A stretch of 53,639 bases of DNA, taken from the IMG/VR virus record IMGVR_UViG_3300021225_000313, positions 1-53,639 of that record; one strand, 5' to 3'. A model generated the notes under the pieces. It was not told the DNA's origin, did no database searches, and was given only the letters and a program-made list of their open reading frames with translations. Below are positions 34,662 to 41,092 of the stretch, piece after piece. The stretch's first letter is position 1, and each line of letters opens with the position of its first letter. Source of the stretch: a virus. Position numbers and translations under genes: made by a program.

Positions 34662-35261
34662 CTAATATCTAATATCAGGATTATTTGGGTCAAATGTCAA
34701 ATTACTACCATCAGCAATCTTAATTTGATTGGGTTCAAAAACAACCAATTCATCTTCCTTCCAACCTCGTTCACCATTTGTTTTTGTAAATTGTCCATCG
34801 AAATATATGGAATCATATCCTTCTTGATATAATTTTTCCAATTGATTCGAATTTATAAATGAATGTTCAGATTCATCCGATTTTTTAATATTTCTCGCAT
34901 TAATAAAAACACTAATAATTCTTGTTCCATATGATGACGCAGAAATAGAATAACTTGTAAAATAATATCCTACCCCACCTTCCGTCCATGGAAGTTTATT
35001 GGAATTGGTATTACTGAAAATATTGAAATCCCCTCTACTCCCATGATATAATATCTTAGGTTCACCATTCTCATCCACCACCTTACTTGACCCCGATGGA
35101 TTATTCTCCCAATCCCCAAACCAACTCTTGAATTCTGGTGTCCGAACCAATCTATATAATTCAGGACTCAAATTTGACGGTTTACCATTAGGTGCAAGTA
35201 ACGCTTCCTCATGCAACCCCATCATCTCCTTTATCCTATATAATTGTTCTTGAAGATTCAT
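34662..35261 (-). CDS. Tagged ADP-ribosyltransferase-like protein (199 aa)
   Basis: MNLQEQLYRIKEMMGLHEEA is the leader, LHE ending at residue 18. The ART-type body is well recognised: TPEFKSWFGDWENNP (residues 42-55), ENGEPKILYHGS with H73, GGVGYYFTSYSISASSYG and DELVVFEPNQIKIADG (Glu at 171 or 177 as catalytic candidate), ending FDPNNPDIRY, a signature of ART domains in phage polyvalent proteins. ADP-ribosylation of host proteins from NAD is the expected reaction. A packaged ART parallels T4 Alt, which enters with the DNA. Confidence 0.8.
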   Translation of the reverse strand: MNLQEQLYRIKEMMGLHEEALLAPNGKPSNLSPELYRLVRTPEFKSWFGDWENNPSGSSKVVDENGEPKILYHGSRGDFNIFSNTNSNKLPWTEGGVGYYFTSYSISASSYGTRIISVFINARNIKKSDESEHSFINSNQLEKLYQEGYDSIYFDGQFTKTNGERGWKEDELVVFEPNQIKIADGSNLTFDPNNPDIRY

Positions 35262-35273
35262 ATCAGATAAATT

Positions 35274-36002
35274 TTATTTGTTAAAAAAAAGACCATGAAT
35301 GTCCTTCAATATGAACTCACCATACGCATCTTGTATGTACTCAAACATGGTATCATAAAACTCCCCATAACTATCCTCAATATCATACCTTGACTTCGAA
35401 CCATAATCATCAACAAACATATCTATCATCCTGTCAATAATGTCCCTACCAAAAAAACCATACCCAGCAGCCCTGTCCGTTATCATGTCATCCTCAACCT
35501 TAAACGTATCCTTCATCCTATTCTTACCATCAATGTAATTAAAAATATTTAAAGACTTCTTAGCATCCTCATAATAAGTCTTAACCATTCTCATCCCCAT
35601 CCTCCTTATCGCAGCACGATTCTTCGACAATACCCCCTTCACCATTATATCATCCTCACTATCAACCACCTTCCTCTCACTTATATGTTTCTTAACCATA
35701 CCCACAAACAAATCATAAGAACCATCCAACTCATCCATGGTAAAACCAATCTTCACATCCTCACCAAATATACCCTGACTTATGTCCTCCTCAATCATGT
35801 CCAACATGTATTTCTTCAAAAACCTAAAATATAATACCATGTCCTGTTCATCATACTTGTCATCAAATCGAGTCTCAAGCATCCAATCAAAATGAGAACC
35901 AATATAATGGTCCCATACTTCATTCAAACTAATATACCCATCCATTATGTTCTCACCAATAATATACCTAAACTGACTTTCACTAATTATAATTCTTTTC
36001 AT
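35274..36002 (-). CDS. Tagged protein of unknown function (242 aa)
   Basis: An upstream in-frame Met at 36068 exists, but MKRIIISESQFRYIIGEN at 36002 is a clear leader (IGE ends at E17). The rest is acidic and Met-rich with repeated aromatic-helix segments (DMVLYFRFLKKYMLDMIEED, GYGFFGRDIIDRMIDMFVDD). Codon use shifts towards C-ending codons. No family recognised; first gene of the minus-strand run 32917-36002. Confidence 0.65.
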   Translation of the reverse strand: MKRIIISESQFRYIIGENIMDGYISLNEVWDHYIGSHFDWMLETRFDDKYDEQDMVLYFRFLKKYMLDMIEEDISQGIFGEDVKIGFTMDELDGSYDLFVGMVKKHISERKVVDSEDDIMVKGVLSKNRAAIRRMGMRMVKTYYEDAKKSLNIFNYIDGKNRMKDTFKVEDDMITDRAAGYGFFGRDIIDRMIDMFVDDYGSKSRYDIEDSYGEFYDTMFEYIQDAYGEFILKDIHGLFFNK

Positions 36003-36006
36003 ATCA

Positions 36007-36014
36007 GATAAATA
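36007..36014 (-). promoter_or_regulatory. Candidate late promoter motif (TATTTATC)
   Basis: Coding-strand TATTTATC ends 4 nt before the Met at 36002, supporting that start. Confidence 0.4.
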
Positions 36015-36052
36015 TGAAAAATTTTGTTTATTTTTTATCAAATCTAAAACAT

Positions 36053-36721
36053 ATGAATGAAAATACACTAAAAAAGAAAAAACAATTAATTAGAAAAGAA
36101 TTAAGAAAAAAAGGTATATTACCTGAATATGGACAACCATTAAATGATGAACAAACTGTAATATGGAAACAAATTAGACAAGGCAATTTTAATGTAAAAG
36201 AAATATTAAAAAACCAAAACATAAAAAAAGAATGCAAAAAATGCGGTGAAACAGATACTTTAAAGTTCTATCATAATAATAAAAGCAAATGCAAGAAATG
36301 TTCATTATTGGAATTAAAATTGAAATATGAAAATAATGAATTAGGTAATGTTTATAAAAAAGCTGAAAATTGGAGAAATTTGAATTTTATTCGTGTGAGA
36401 GTATTACAAGCAAAACATAGAGCAAAAAGAAAAAAACTGGAATTTGAATTAACAGATAATATCATTGAAGAAAAATTAAAAAACCAAGATGGAAAATGCT
36501 ATATAACAAGAATACCATTAGTACTTACTGCAAATAATTGGGCAACTATGTCAATAGATAGATTGGATTCTAATCTTGGTTACACAATTGAAAATACTAT
36601 ACTTGTAACATGGTTTATAAATCAATCAAAAAATAAAATGTTATTGAATGAATTTATTGAACACATGAAATTGTGTTATAAAGGAATTACTGAAAATCCG
36701 ATATTTTATGAAAAAAATTAA
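36053..36721 (+). CDS. HNH endonuclease, probably a free-standing homing type (222 aa)
   Basis: The Met at 36053 (MNENTLKKKKQLIRK) is preferred because the frame's first Met at 36014 falls in the opposing gene's promoter. CKKCGETDTLKFYHNNKSKC with a following KKC is a Cys4 zinc finger (two CxxC pairs). GKCYITRIPLVL, SIDRLDSNLGYTIENTILV and FINQSKNKM follow the order of phage HNH nucleases (Cys site, metal/catalytic ID-R-D, N-x-x-K end). The A-rich codon use contrasts with both flanks. It lies exactly at the boundary between the tagged cluster and the early array, and its stop lies in a 36-bp direct repeat. Confidence 0.75.
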   Translation: MNENTLKKKKQLIRKELRKKGILPEYGQPLNDEQTVIWKQIRQGNFNVKEILKNQNIKKECKKCGETDTLKFYHNNKSKCKKCSLLELKLKYENNELGNVYKKAENWRNLNFIRVRVLQAKHRAKRKKLEFELTDNIIEEKLKNQDGKCYITRIPLVLTANNWATMSIDRLDSNLGYTIENTILVTWFINQSKNKMLLNEFIEHMKLCYKGITENPIFYEKN

Positions 36722-36798
36722 AAAATTTTTTTTTCACTTTTGACCTAATTTTTGGATTTTTAGAAAAAAATTAAAAAATTTTTTTTTCACTTTTGACC
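36710..36798. repeat. 36-bp perfect direct repeat (36710-36745 and 36763-36798)
   Basis: Two identical copies, each an A-run, AATT block, nine T and then CACTTTTGACC, with 17 nt between them. The first copy includes the last codons and stop of the HNH gene. It could be a scar of the HNH gene's insertion or a slippage product. Confidence 0.85.
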
Positions 36799-36976
36799 AG
36801 GAAAGTCAAGTTTTCAGATTTTTTTTAAAAAAATTTCTGTTAGGGGATTGACCCCCGTCCTAAGACCTTGAAAAAACACATATATAAGGGGGGATACGGA
36901 GGGGGAGGGGGGTATGTTCCTTGGCAGGAGGGGGGTTAATAGGAAAGGGGGGACGTATATGTCCCCCCGTTATCCT
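36799..36976. other. Non-coding G-tract region
   Basis: No gene seen. It holds G-runs at 36888-36893, 36901-36905, 36907-36912 and 36930-36935 on the plus strand, a strong contrast to the AT-rich background and able in principle to form a G-quadruplex. A minus-oriented GCCAAGGAA element lies inside it at 36917-36925. Confidence 0.6.
36947..36968. terminator. GC-rich hairpin after the 36977-37492 gene
   Basis: GGGGGGAC/GTCCCCCC arms with a GTATAT loop, 9 nt past the stop of the minus-strand gene. The T-run after it is poor, so termination is likely but not certain. Confidence 0.6.
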
Positions 36977-37492
36977 TTACAGGATTTCGTATTTGATTCC
37001 GTTCATGGATACCTCTTTAAGGGAGTCAATCATGAAGGATTTCGGGTCATGTTTGTTTACCTGAGGTTGACGGGACGTTTGGGATTTCTTTACCTCAAAG
37101 GAAACGAAAACGTTTCTGTCAATCGGATTTCCCTCAAAGGTATATTCCGATTTGATGTTTGAGGTATCGAAGGTAAAGTATTGAAGGTAATAACGATTCA
37201 ATTTTTCATTGAATTGTACACACTTAGAAACGTGGTCACCTACCTTACATTCCTCAGATACAAAGGTACGTTCCATACCCTCTTTTTCCATACGGTTATT
37301 AACCATATCCTCATAAGACCCCCCGATAAAGTAGTTACCCTTTGAGGTCTTAAATACCTTGTCAAAGTAAGGATTTCCACCTTTGTTCATCCGTACTTTC
37401 GTTTCTGAAACGATATTAACAAAAGTAGGTTTGTTAACATTTTTCAGGATTTCGAGGATTTCTGTCTTTGATACTTTCATTACGTTACTCAT
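36977..37492 (-). CDS. Early protein, paralogue of 48646-49218 (171 aa)
   Basis: Shares an ordered set of segments with the gene at 48646: FVNIVSETKVRMNKGGNPYF against FVNVVMETEPSMNKTGNPFI, then KVFKTSKGNY against KVKKLSSRNY, a central KEGMERTFVSEE against KEGLTPDFVTEK, and the C-terminus VSMNGIKYEIL against MSMGGVKYIVKN. No known domain; the N-terminus is helical (VSKTEILEILKNVNK). It is divergent from the rest of the array and has its own host-type promoter. Confidence 0.75.
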   Translation of the reverse strand: MSNVMKVSKTEILEILKNVNKPTFVNIVSETKVRMNKGGNPYFDKVFKTSKGNYFIGGSYEDMVNNRMEKEGMERTFVSEECKVGDHVSKCVQFNEKLNRYYLQYFTFDTSNIKSEYTFEGNPIDRNVFVSFEVKKSQTSRQPQVNKHDPKSFMIDSLKEVSMNGIKYEIL

Positions 37493-37512
37493 AGTGTGTT
37501 TGTTTGTGAATA

Positions 37513-37544
37513 CAAAACTATAACCTTTATTTCAATCCACCAAA
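37513..37544 (-). promoter_or_regulatory. Host-type promoter (minus)
   Basis: Minus-strand TTTGG (37540-37544), 19-nt spacer, TAGTTTTG (37513-37520); the start at 37492 is 20 nt on. Confidence 0.7.
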
Positions 37545-37676
37545 TTTATTTTTAGTTTTTTTGAAATTATTTTTTGGGTATGTCTTTTTGATATTTCCAA
37601 ATTTTTGGGTCTATTTTTTTTTCAAAACTTCTTTGGCGACCCCCTCAAAAAAAGTTTGAAAATAGTTGAATTAATT

Positions 37677-37708
37677 TTTGGTAATATGAAATATCCATTT
37701 TATCTTTG
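37677..37708 (+). promoter_or_regulatory. Host-type promoter
   Basis: TTTGG, 19-nt spacer, TATCTTTG; the start at 37729 follows 20 nt after the -7 box. Confidence 0.8.
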
Positions 37709-37728
37709 AGTTCTAAATCACACACACC

Positions 37729-37995
37729 ATGAAAGTAAATGTTGTCTTCTCTTTCATCCACATGACGGACAAAAGTAATAATGATGTACCCGTTTGGGTT
37801 CCTCAAGGAACGATGTCCCAATCCTTTGAGATGGAAACCGATATCGAACAAATCTTGAATAACCTGAAACGGTTTAACTTTATCGTAATGAATAAGATAG
37901 GTAATGAATTGGTTGATATCAATAATACTTACGGTGACAATTTTAACCGATACGAATATATCGACCACGAAGTATTCGAATGTGTCCCCGAATAG
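37729..37995 (+). CDS. Early unknown protein (88 aa)
   Basis: Begins MKVNVVFSFIHMTDKSNNDV; segments QSFEMETDIEQILNNLKRFN and FVMNK-type beta/alpha pattern suggest a small alpha/beta fold. The acidic C-terminus is DHEVFECVPE. Single-gene unit with its own promoter and a terminator that contains the stop codon. No family recognised. Confidence 0.65.
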   Translation: MKVNVVFSFIHMTDKSNNDVPVWVPQGTMSQSFEMETDIEQILNNLKRFNFIVMNKIGNELVDINNTYGDNFNRYEYIDHEVFECVPE

Positions 37996-37998
37996 GGG
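37982..37998 (+). terminator. Intrinsic terminator containing the TAG stop
   Basis: GTCCCC-GAATA-GGGGAC followed by eight T. Confidence 0.85.
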
Positions 37999-38259
37999 AC
38001 TTTTTTTTATTTCCCCCGTGAATGTTCCTTGGCAGGTTTGACGTGATTAGAGACGTTTTAAGACCGTTTACCCGTGTTTGTGTGTGTTGACCTTAATTGA
38101 GGAATAAACGTTCAGGAAGGGGTACAGAATCAATCCACAGATGAACTGAAACAATATCCATTCAGGTGGGGATGAATTGACCATTCGAACGTGGATTTTA
38201 GGTGGGGGTATCCTATCAACCCCGCCAAAGAACTTTTCGAAAATAAATCACGTCTGAAA
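37999..38259. other. Gene-free stretch in the early array
   Basis: About 260 nt without a convincing gene. It holds a minus-oriented GCCAAGGAA element (38023-38031) and a plus-oriented one (38224-38232). It may be a decayed cassette. Confidence 0.5.
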
Positions 38260-38291
38260 TTTGGTAGTTTCATTTCTCCCGTATATCTTTG
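38260..38291 (+). promoter_or_regulatory. Host-type promoter
   Basis: TTTGG, 19-nt spacer, TATCTTTG. The 19 nt from -7 box to the ATG at 38311 rule out the longer frame start at 38191, which lies upstream of the promoter. Confidence 0.85.
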
Positions 38292-38310
38292 TATTCTAAA
38301 TCACACACAC

Positions 38311-38511
38311 ATGACCACACAACAATTCGTTGAGAAGTACAGAATGAGGAGAAAAGACCCAAAAGACCTGAAAAGGGAGGTGGAGATTGGAATCCTCTCA
38401 AAACTATCTGACCTTCAGATGTTTTGTGGTGAAAATGACAGAGTATTCATCAACCACATCAAAGAGTTCGTAAGTGACTACTTTGAAATAGAAGAAACCC
38501 CCTCCGAATAG
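38311..38511 (+). CDS. Early unknown protein (66 aa)
   Basis: MTTQQFVEKYRMRRKDPKDL opens a charged helical protein ending DYFEIEETPSE. No hydrophobic segment. Own promoter and terminator. No family recognised. Confidence 0.65.
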   Translation: MTTQQFVEKYRMRRKDPKDLKREVEIGILSKLSDLQMFCGENDRVFINHIKEFVSDYFEIEETPSE

Positions 38512-38517
38512 GGGGTT
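38496..38517 (+). terminator. Intrinsic terminator containing the TAG stop
   Basis: AACCCCC-TCCGAATA-GGGGGTT followed by a T-run. Confidence 0.85.
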
Positions 38518-38575
38518 TTTTTTGTTCCTTATCCAACCTCGCCAAAGAAATTTCTGAAAATAAATTCAAATAAAA

Positions 38576-38607
38576 TTTGGTAGTTTCAAATGTTCTTTAT
38601 ATCTTTG
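38576..38607 (+). promoter_or_regulatory. Host-type promoter
   Basis: TTTGG, 19-nt spacer, TATCTTTG; ATG at 38628 lies 20 nt on. Nearly identical to the promoter at 43692. Confidence 0.85.
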
Positions 38608-38627
38608 AGTTCTAAATCAATCACACC

Positions 38628-38789
38628 ATGTGTAACGTCATCAACACCGTCCTTTGGATTGTAGGAATCCTCATCATGATTTGGTCCATCATGGGGTTCG
38701 TCATGTTCTACGAACAGTATCGTATCAGTGAGTACAAGAAAATTCGGAGGAAGTGGAGAGAGTTTGACGAACAAAACACCCCTGAATAA
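38628..38789 (+). CDS. Early single-pass membrane protein (53 aa)
   Basis: MCNVINTVLWIVGILIMIWS continuing IMGFVMFYEQY gives one transmembrane helix (about residues 5-28), followed by a basic cytoplasmic tail (YKKIRRKWREFDEQ). Complete promoter-gene-terminator unit. Small membrane-active early proteins often target host envelope or defence functions; that is inference only. Confidence 0.7.
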   Translation: MCNVINTVLWIVGILIMIWSIMGFVMFYEQYRISEYKKIRRKWREFDEQNTPE

Positions 38790-38794
38790 GGGGT
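38778..38794 (+). terminator. Intrinsic terminator containing the TAA stop
   Basis: ACCCC-TGAATAA-GGGGT followed by a T-run. Confidence 0.85.
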
Positions 38795-38854
38795 TTTTTT
38801 TGTTCCTTATCCAACCTCGCCAAAGAAAATCCTTCAAAAATATTTGGTCTGAAA

Positions 38855-38886
38855 TTTGGTAGTTTCAAATGTCTTACATATCTTTG
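38855..38886 (+). promoter_or_regulatory. Host-type promoter
   Basis: TTTGG, 19-nt spacer, TATCTTTG; ATG at 38906. Confidence 0.85.
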
Positions 38887-38905
38887 TATTCTAAATCAAA
38901 CAAAT

Positions 38906-39145
38906 ATGACTGAAACATTCATGACATTCGGGAGTACAAAAAGTGACACTTTCAGACAGTTGAAGAGTGGTCATTGGGTGGGTGATACATGGGGAGGTAA
39001 AACCTTCACATCAGTTGAGAAATTTGAAAAAGGTTCCACGGGAGGGGAACGGTTCAGGGATATTGAGGTGAGGGAGTCCACAGAGGAAGAAAAAAAGGAG
39101 TTCACGGACATCCTAATTTTTAGGATTAACAAACCGTCCATCTAA
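38906..39145 (+). CDS. Early unknown protein (79 aa)
   Basis: MTETFMTFGSTKSDTFRQLK, then GHWVGDTWGGKTFTSVEKFE: Gly/Thr-rich N-terminal half, probably beta, and an acidic helix STEEEKKEFTDIL. No family recognised. Confidence 0.65.
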   Translation: MTETFMTFGSTKSDTFRQLKSGHWVGDTWGGKTFTSVEKFEKGSTGGERFRDIEVRESTEEEKKEFTDILIFRINKPSI

Positions 39146-39158
39146 CCCCGAAAGGGGT
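39143..39158 (+). terminator. Intrinsic terminator with GAAA-type loop
   Basis: AACCCC-GAAA-GGGGTT, then T-run. Confidence 0.85.
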
Positions 39159-39219
39159 TTTTTCTTGTCTTACACTCAACCCCGCCAAGGAAATATCACC
39201 AGATAAAGTTTGTCTGAAA

Positions 39220-39251
39220 TTTGGTAGTTTCAAATGTCTTACATATCTTTG
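39220..39251 (+). promoter_or_regulatory. Host-type promoter
   Basis: TTTGG, 19-nt spacer, TATCTTTG; the promoter places the start at 39270, not at the frame's earlier Met at 39234. Confidence 0.85.
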
Positions 39252-39269
39252 TATCCTAAATCAAACGAT

Positions 39270-39479
39270 ATGTTACAAGATGTTTGGACAGAAGAAGGAA
39301 TGGAGGGTGAAGAATTGGTTGTCGGACAAACCACGGGTTGTGGATGTTGTACGTACAATGTCCACGGAAAGGTGAGTGTCACAGATGAACTGAAAAACAA
39401 CATGAAGTTTATCCTGAAGTCGTGTCAGATTTTGGGTATCACCCTTGAAGAACTTAAAACAATGGTGGAAGAAAAATAA
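39270..39479 (+). CDS. Early unknown protein (69 aa)
   Basis: MLQDVWTEEGMEGEELVVGQ, then TTGCGCCTYNVHGKVSVTDE: a Cys-rich CGCC cluster (residues about 24-27) might bind metal or react. The C-terminal half is helical (ELKNNMKFILKSCQILGIT). Family not recognised. Confidence 0.65.
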   Translation: MLQDVWTEEGMEGEELVVGQTTGCGCCTYNVHGKVSVTDELKNNMKFILKSCQILGITLEELKTMVEEK

Positions 39480-39509
39480 AACAAGATATTCGTGTGTTTT
39501 GATTTGGAG

Positions 39510-39529
39510 TCCTACCCGAAAGGGTGGGA
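39510..39529 (+). terminator. Intrinsic terminator
   Basis: TCCTACCC-GAA-AGGGTGGGA stem followed by nine T. Confidence 0.8.
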
Positions 39530-39592
39530 TTTTTTTTTGGTATTACACCCAATCCCGCCAAAGAAGTTTAACCAGAAATAGTTCGTTCGAAA

Positions 39593-39624
39593 TTTGGTAG
39601 TTTCAAATGTCTTACATATCTTTG
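39593..39624 (+). promoter_or_regulatory. Host-type promoter
   Basis: TTTGG, 19-nt spacer, TATCTTTG; ATG at 39644. Confidence 0.85.
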
Positions 39625-39643
39625 TATTCTAAACAAACATACT

Positions 39644-39787
39644 ATGAAAATCAAGACACACAAAGGGTACAAGAGAGATGAACAAGTAAACCAAGGGATG
39701 TACGATGGACGTTTCCGTCCCAAGGTGGTAATGGACAAAAAGAAAAAGGAAAACAAGTTCGGATGTCGGAAAAAGTGGGGGGAGTGA
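39644..39787 (+). CDS. Early very basic protein (47 aa)
   Basis: MKIKTHKGYKRDEQVNQGMY and a run KVVMDKKKKENKFGCRKKW near the end; about a third of residues are Lys or Arg. Such charge suggests nucleic-acid or ribosome contact. Ends with TGA. Complete transcription unit; no family recognised. Confidence 0.6.
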   Translation: MKIKTHKGYKRDEQVNQGMYDGRFRPKVVMDKKKKENKFGCRKKWGE

Positions 39788-39844
39788 AATCCCTTCACTT
39801 TAATATGACACGTAAACATATTGTCGTGTCGTGATTTAGACGAG

Positions 39845-39869
39845 ACCCCTGTCCGATGAGGATGGGGGT
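39845..39869 (+). terminator. Intrinsic terminator
   Basis: ACCCCTGTCC-GATG-AGGATGGGGGT; modest T content afterwards. It lies about 55 nt past the stop. Confidence 0.7.
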
Positions 39870-39933
39870 TCTTGTTTGTGGTAACTGACCCAACCTCGCC
39901 AAAGAAATTTCTGAAAAAAAAGATGAATTAAAA

Positions 39934-39965
39934 TTTGGTGGATTCAAATCTATGATATATCTTTG
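39934..39965 (+). promoter_or_regulatory. Host-type promoter
   Basis: TTTGG, 19-nt spacer, TATCTTTG; start at 39985 follows 19 nt later. Confidence 0.85.
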
Positions 39966-39984
39966 TATCCTAAATCAATCACAT

Positions 39985-40176
39985 ATGAAGTACATTATCG
40001 TTTGTCTCCTGATGTTTGTAGTGTTCACCCCTATGTACATTTGGTACGGGTTAAAGACCATTTGGAATTGGGAGGTGGATAAAAACATTCACGAATTAAA
40101 CGGAGTTGTAAGAAGAAGGACATTCTACACAAAAAGAAAGTTGTTCCCTCAAAAACATTACCCGACTATGTATTGA
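39985..40176 (+). CDS. Early single-pass membrane protein (63 aa)
   Basis: MKYIIVCLLMFVVFTPMYIW is one N-terminal hydrophobic helix, followed by a basic tail (GVVRRRTFYTKRKLFPQKHY). Topology suggests anchoring with the basic part inside the cell. No family recognised. Confidence 0.65.
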   Translation: MKYIIVCLLMFVVFTPMYIWYGLKTIWNWEVDKNIHELNGVVRRRTFYTKRKLFPQKHYPTMY

Positions 40177-40181
40177 AAACT

Positions 40182-40202
40182 AACCCCCTGAAGAAGGGGG
40201 TT
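40182..40202 (+). terminator. Intrinsic terminator
   Basis: AACCCCC-TGAAGAA-GGGGGTT followed by a T-run. Confidence 0.85.
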
Positions 40203-40260
40203 TTTTTTGTTTCACATCCAATCCCGCCAAAGAAGTTTTTTCAAATAAATCTGAAATAAA

Positions 40261-40292
40261 TTTGGTAGATTCAAATATTCATTTTATCTTTG
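40261..40292 (+). promoter_or_regulatory. Host-type promoter
   Basis: TTTGG, 19-nt spacer, TATCTTTG; start at 40311, not the Met at 40290 that lies inside the -7 box. Confidence 0.85.
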
Positions 40293-40310
40293 TATTCTAA
40301 ATCACACAAT

Positions 40311-40688
40311 ATGAAAAAGACGTATCTCCTTCAGTACAAGTTTTCAACGTCCAAGGGTATCTATACCAACGGATGGAAAATCTGTACCTTGAAAGTAAAC
40401 CTGAAAAAAGTTTCCTCATGTATGGGAGGGGGTTATGACATGAAAGGAACAAATTTGGGGAATTGGATTGAAAAAGAATTTCAGGAAGAACTGAAGACCC
40501 TCGACCCTCGAAAGTATTACGGAATGTCATATGATGAAGACGGTACGGTAATCCTCAACGGTTCGTGTGGGTTCACCTCAATGGAATCAATCCTCAACGG
40601 GTTGGGGTACAAAATCAATCAACTCCCAACCAAAGGAAGTAACAAATTCCTTGATATGTCCAACGACTTTGAAGTGACCCCCATATAA
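40311..40688 (+). CDS. Early unknown protein (125 aa)
   Basis: MKKTYLLQYKFSTSKGIYTN, a Gly-rich segment SSCMGGGYDMKGTNLGNWIE and DGTVILNGSCGFTSMESILN. Looks like a compact alpha/beta domain; no catalytic motif or family recognised. Complete unit with a terminator over the stop. Confidence 0.65.
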   Translation: MKKTYLLQYKFSTSKGIYTNGWKICTLKVNLKKVSSCMGGGYDMKGTNLGNWIEKEFQEELKTLDPRKYYGMSYDEDGTVILNGSCGFTSMESILNGLGYKINQLPTKGSNKFLDMSNDFEVTPI

Positions 40689-40694
40689 GGGGGT
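40677..40694 (+). terminator. Intrinsic terminator containing the stop codon
   Basis: ACCCCC-ATATAA-GGGGGT followed by a T-run. Confidence 0.85.
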
Positions 40695-40754
40695 TTTTTC
40701 TTTTTATACCCGTAACCCGCCAAAGAACTTTTTTCAAAAATAGTTTCTCCAAAG

Positions 40755-40786
40755 TTTGGTAGATTCAAATATTCATTTTATCTTTG
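40755..40786 (+). promoter_or_regulatory. Host-type promoter
   Basis: TTTGG, 19-nt spacer, TATCTTTG; drives a three-gene operon starting at 40805. Confidence 0.85.
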
Positions 40787-40804
40787 TATTCTAAATCACA
40801 CACT

Positions 40805-40924
40805 ATGACTGAATATGGACCCACCTTCGACATCATTGTGACAATCGTTGAAATTGTTTTGGGGGTTGTCGGACTTTATTGTTTCTATCTAATAGACAAA
40901 GAATTGAAAAAAATATACAGATAA
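40805..40924 (+). CDS. Early single-pass membrane peptide (39 aa)
   Basis: MTEYGPTFDIIVTIVEIVLG continuing VVGLYCFYLI forms one transmembrane helix, then a basic end DKELKKIYR. First of a three-gene operon with a lipoprotein and a soluble protein. Function unknown. Confidence 0.6.
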   Translation: MTEYGPTFDIIVTIVEIVLGVVGLYCFYLIDKELKKIYR

Positions 40925-40953
40925 TTGAAAAATTAAAATTAAATTCATATATT

Positions 40954-41091
40954 ATGAAAAAAATAATCTTTTTGTTTTTTATTTCCTTTGTTTTTTCATC
41001 GTGTCTTACAACAATGACAAGGGTTGGGAATTGTAAATATTATTACCGACCTTCAATGAAGGATAAAAAATGGAGACATTTAAGTTATTAA
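40954..41091 (+). CDS. Early small lipoprotein (45 aa)
   Basis: The Met at 40954 (MKKIIFLFFISFVFSSCLTT) is chosen because it begins a perfect lipoprotein signal peptide with lipobox FSSC; the earlier in-frame Met at 40879 would lie inside the upstream gene. The mature part is only about 29 residues and basic. It would be lipid-anchored in the envelope. Small phage lipoproteins can mediate superinfection exclusion; that is a possibility, not a finding. Confidence 0.7.
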   Translation: MKKIIFLFFISFVFSSCLTTMTRVGNCKYYYRPSMKDKKWRHLSY

Positions 41092-41092
41092 C

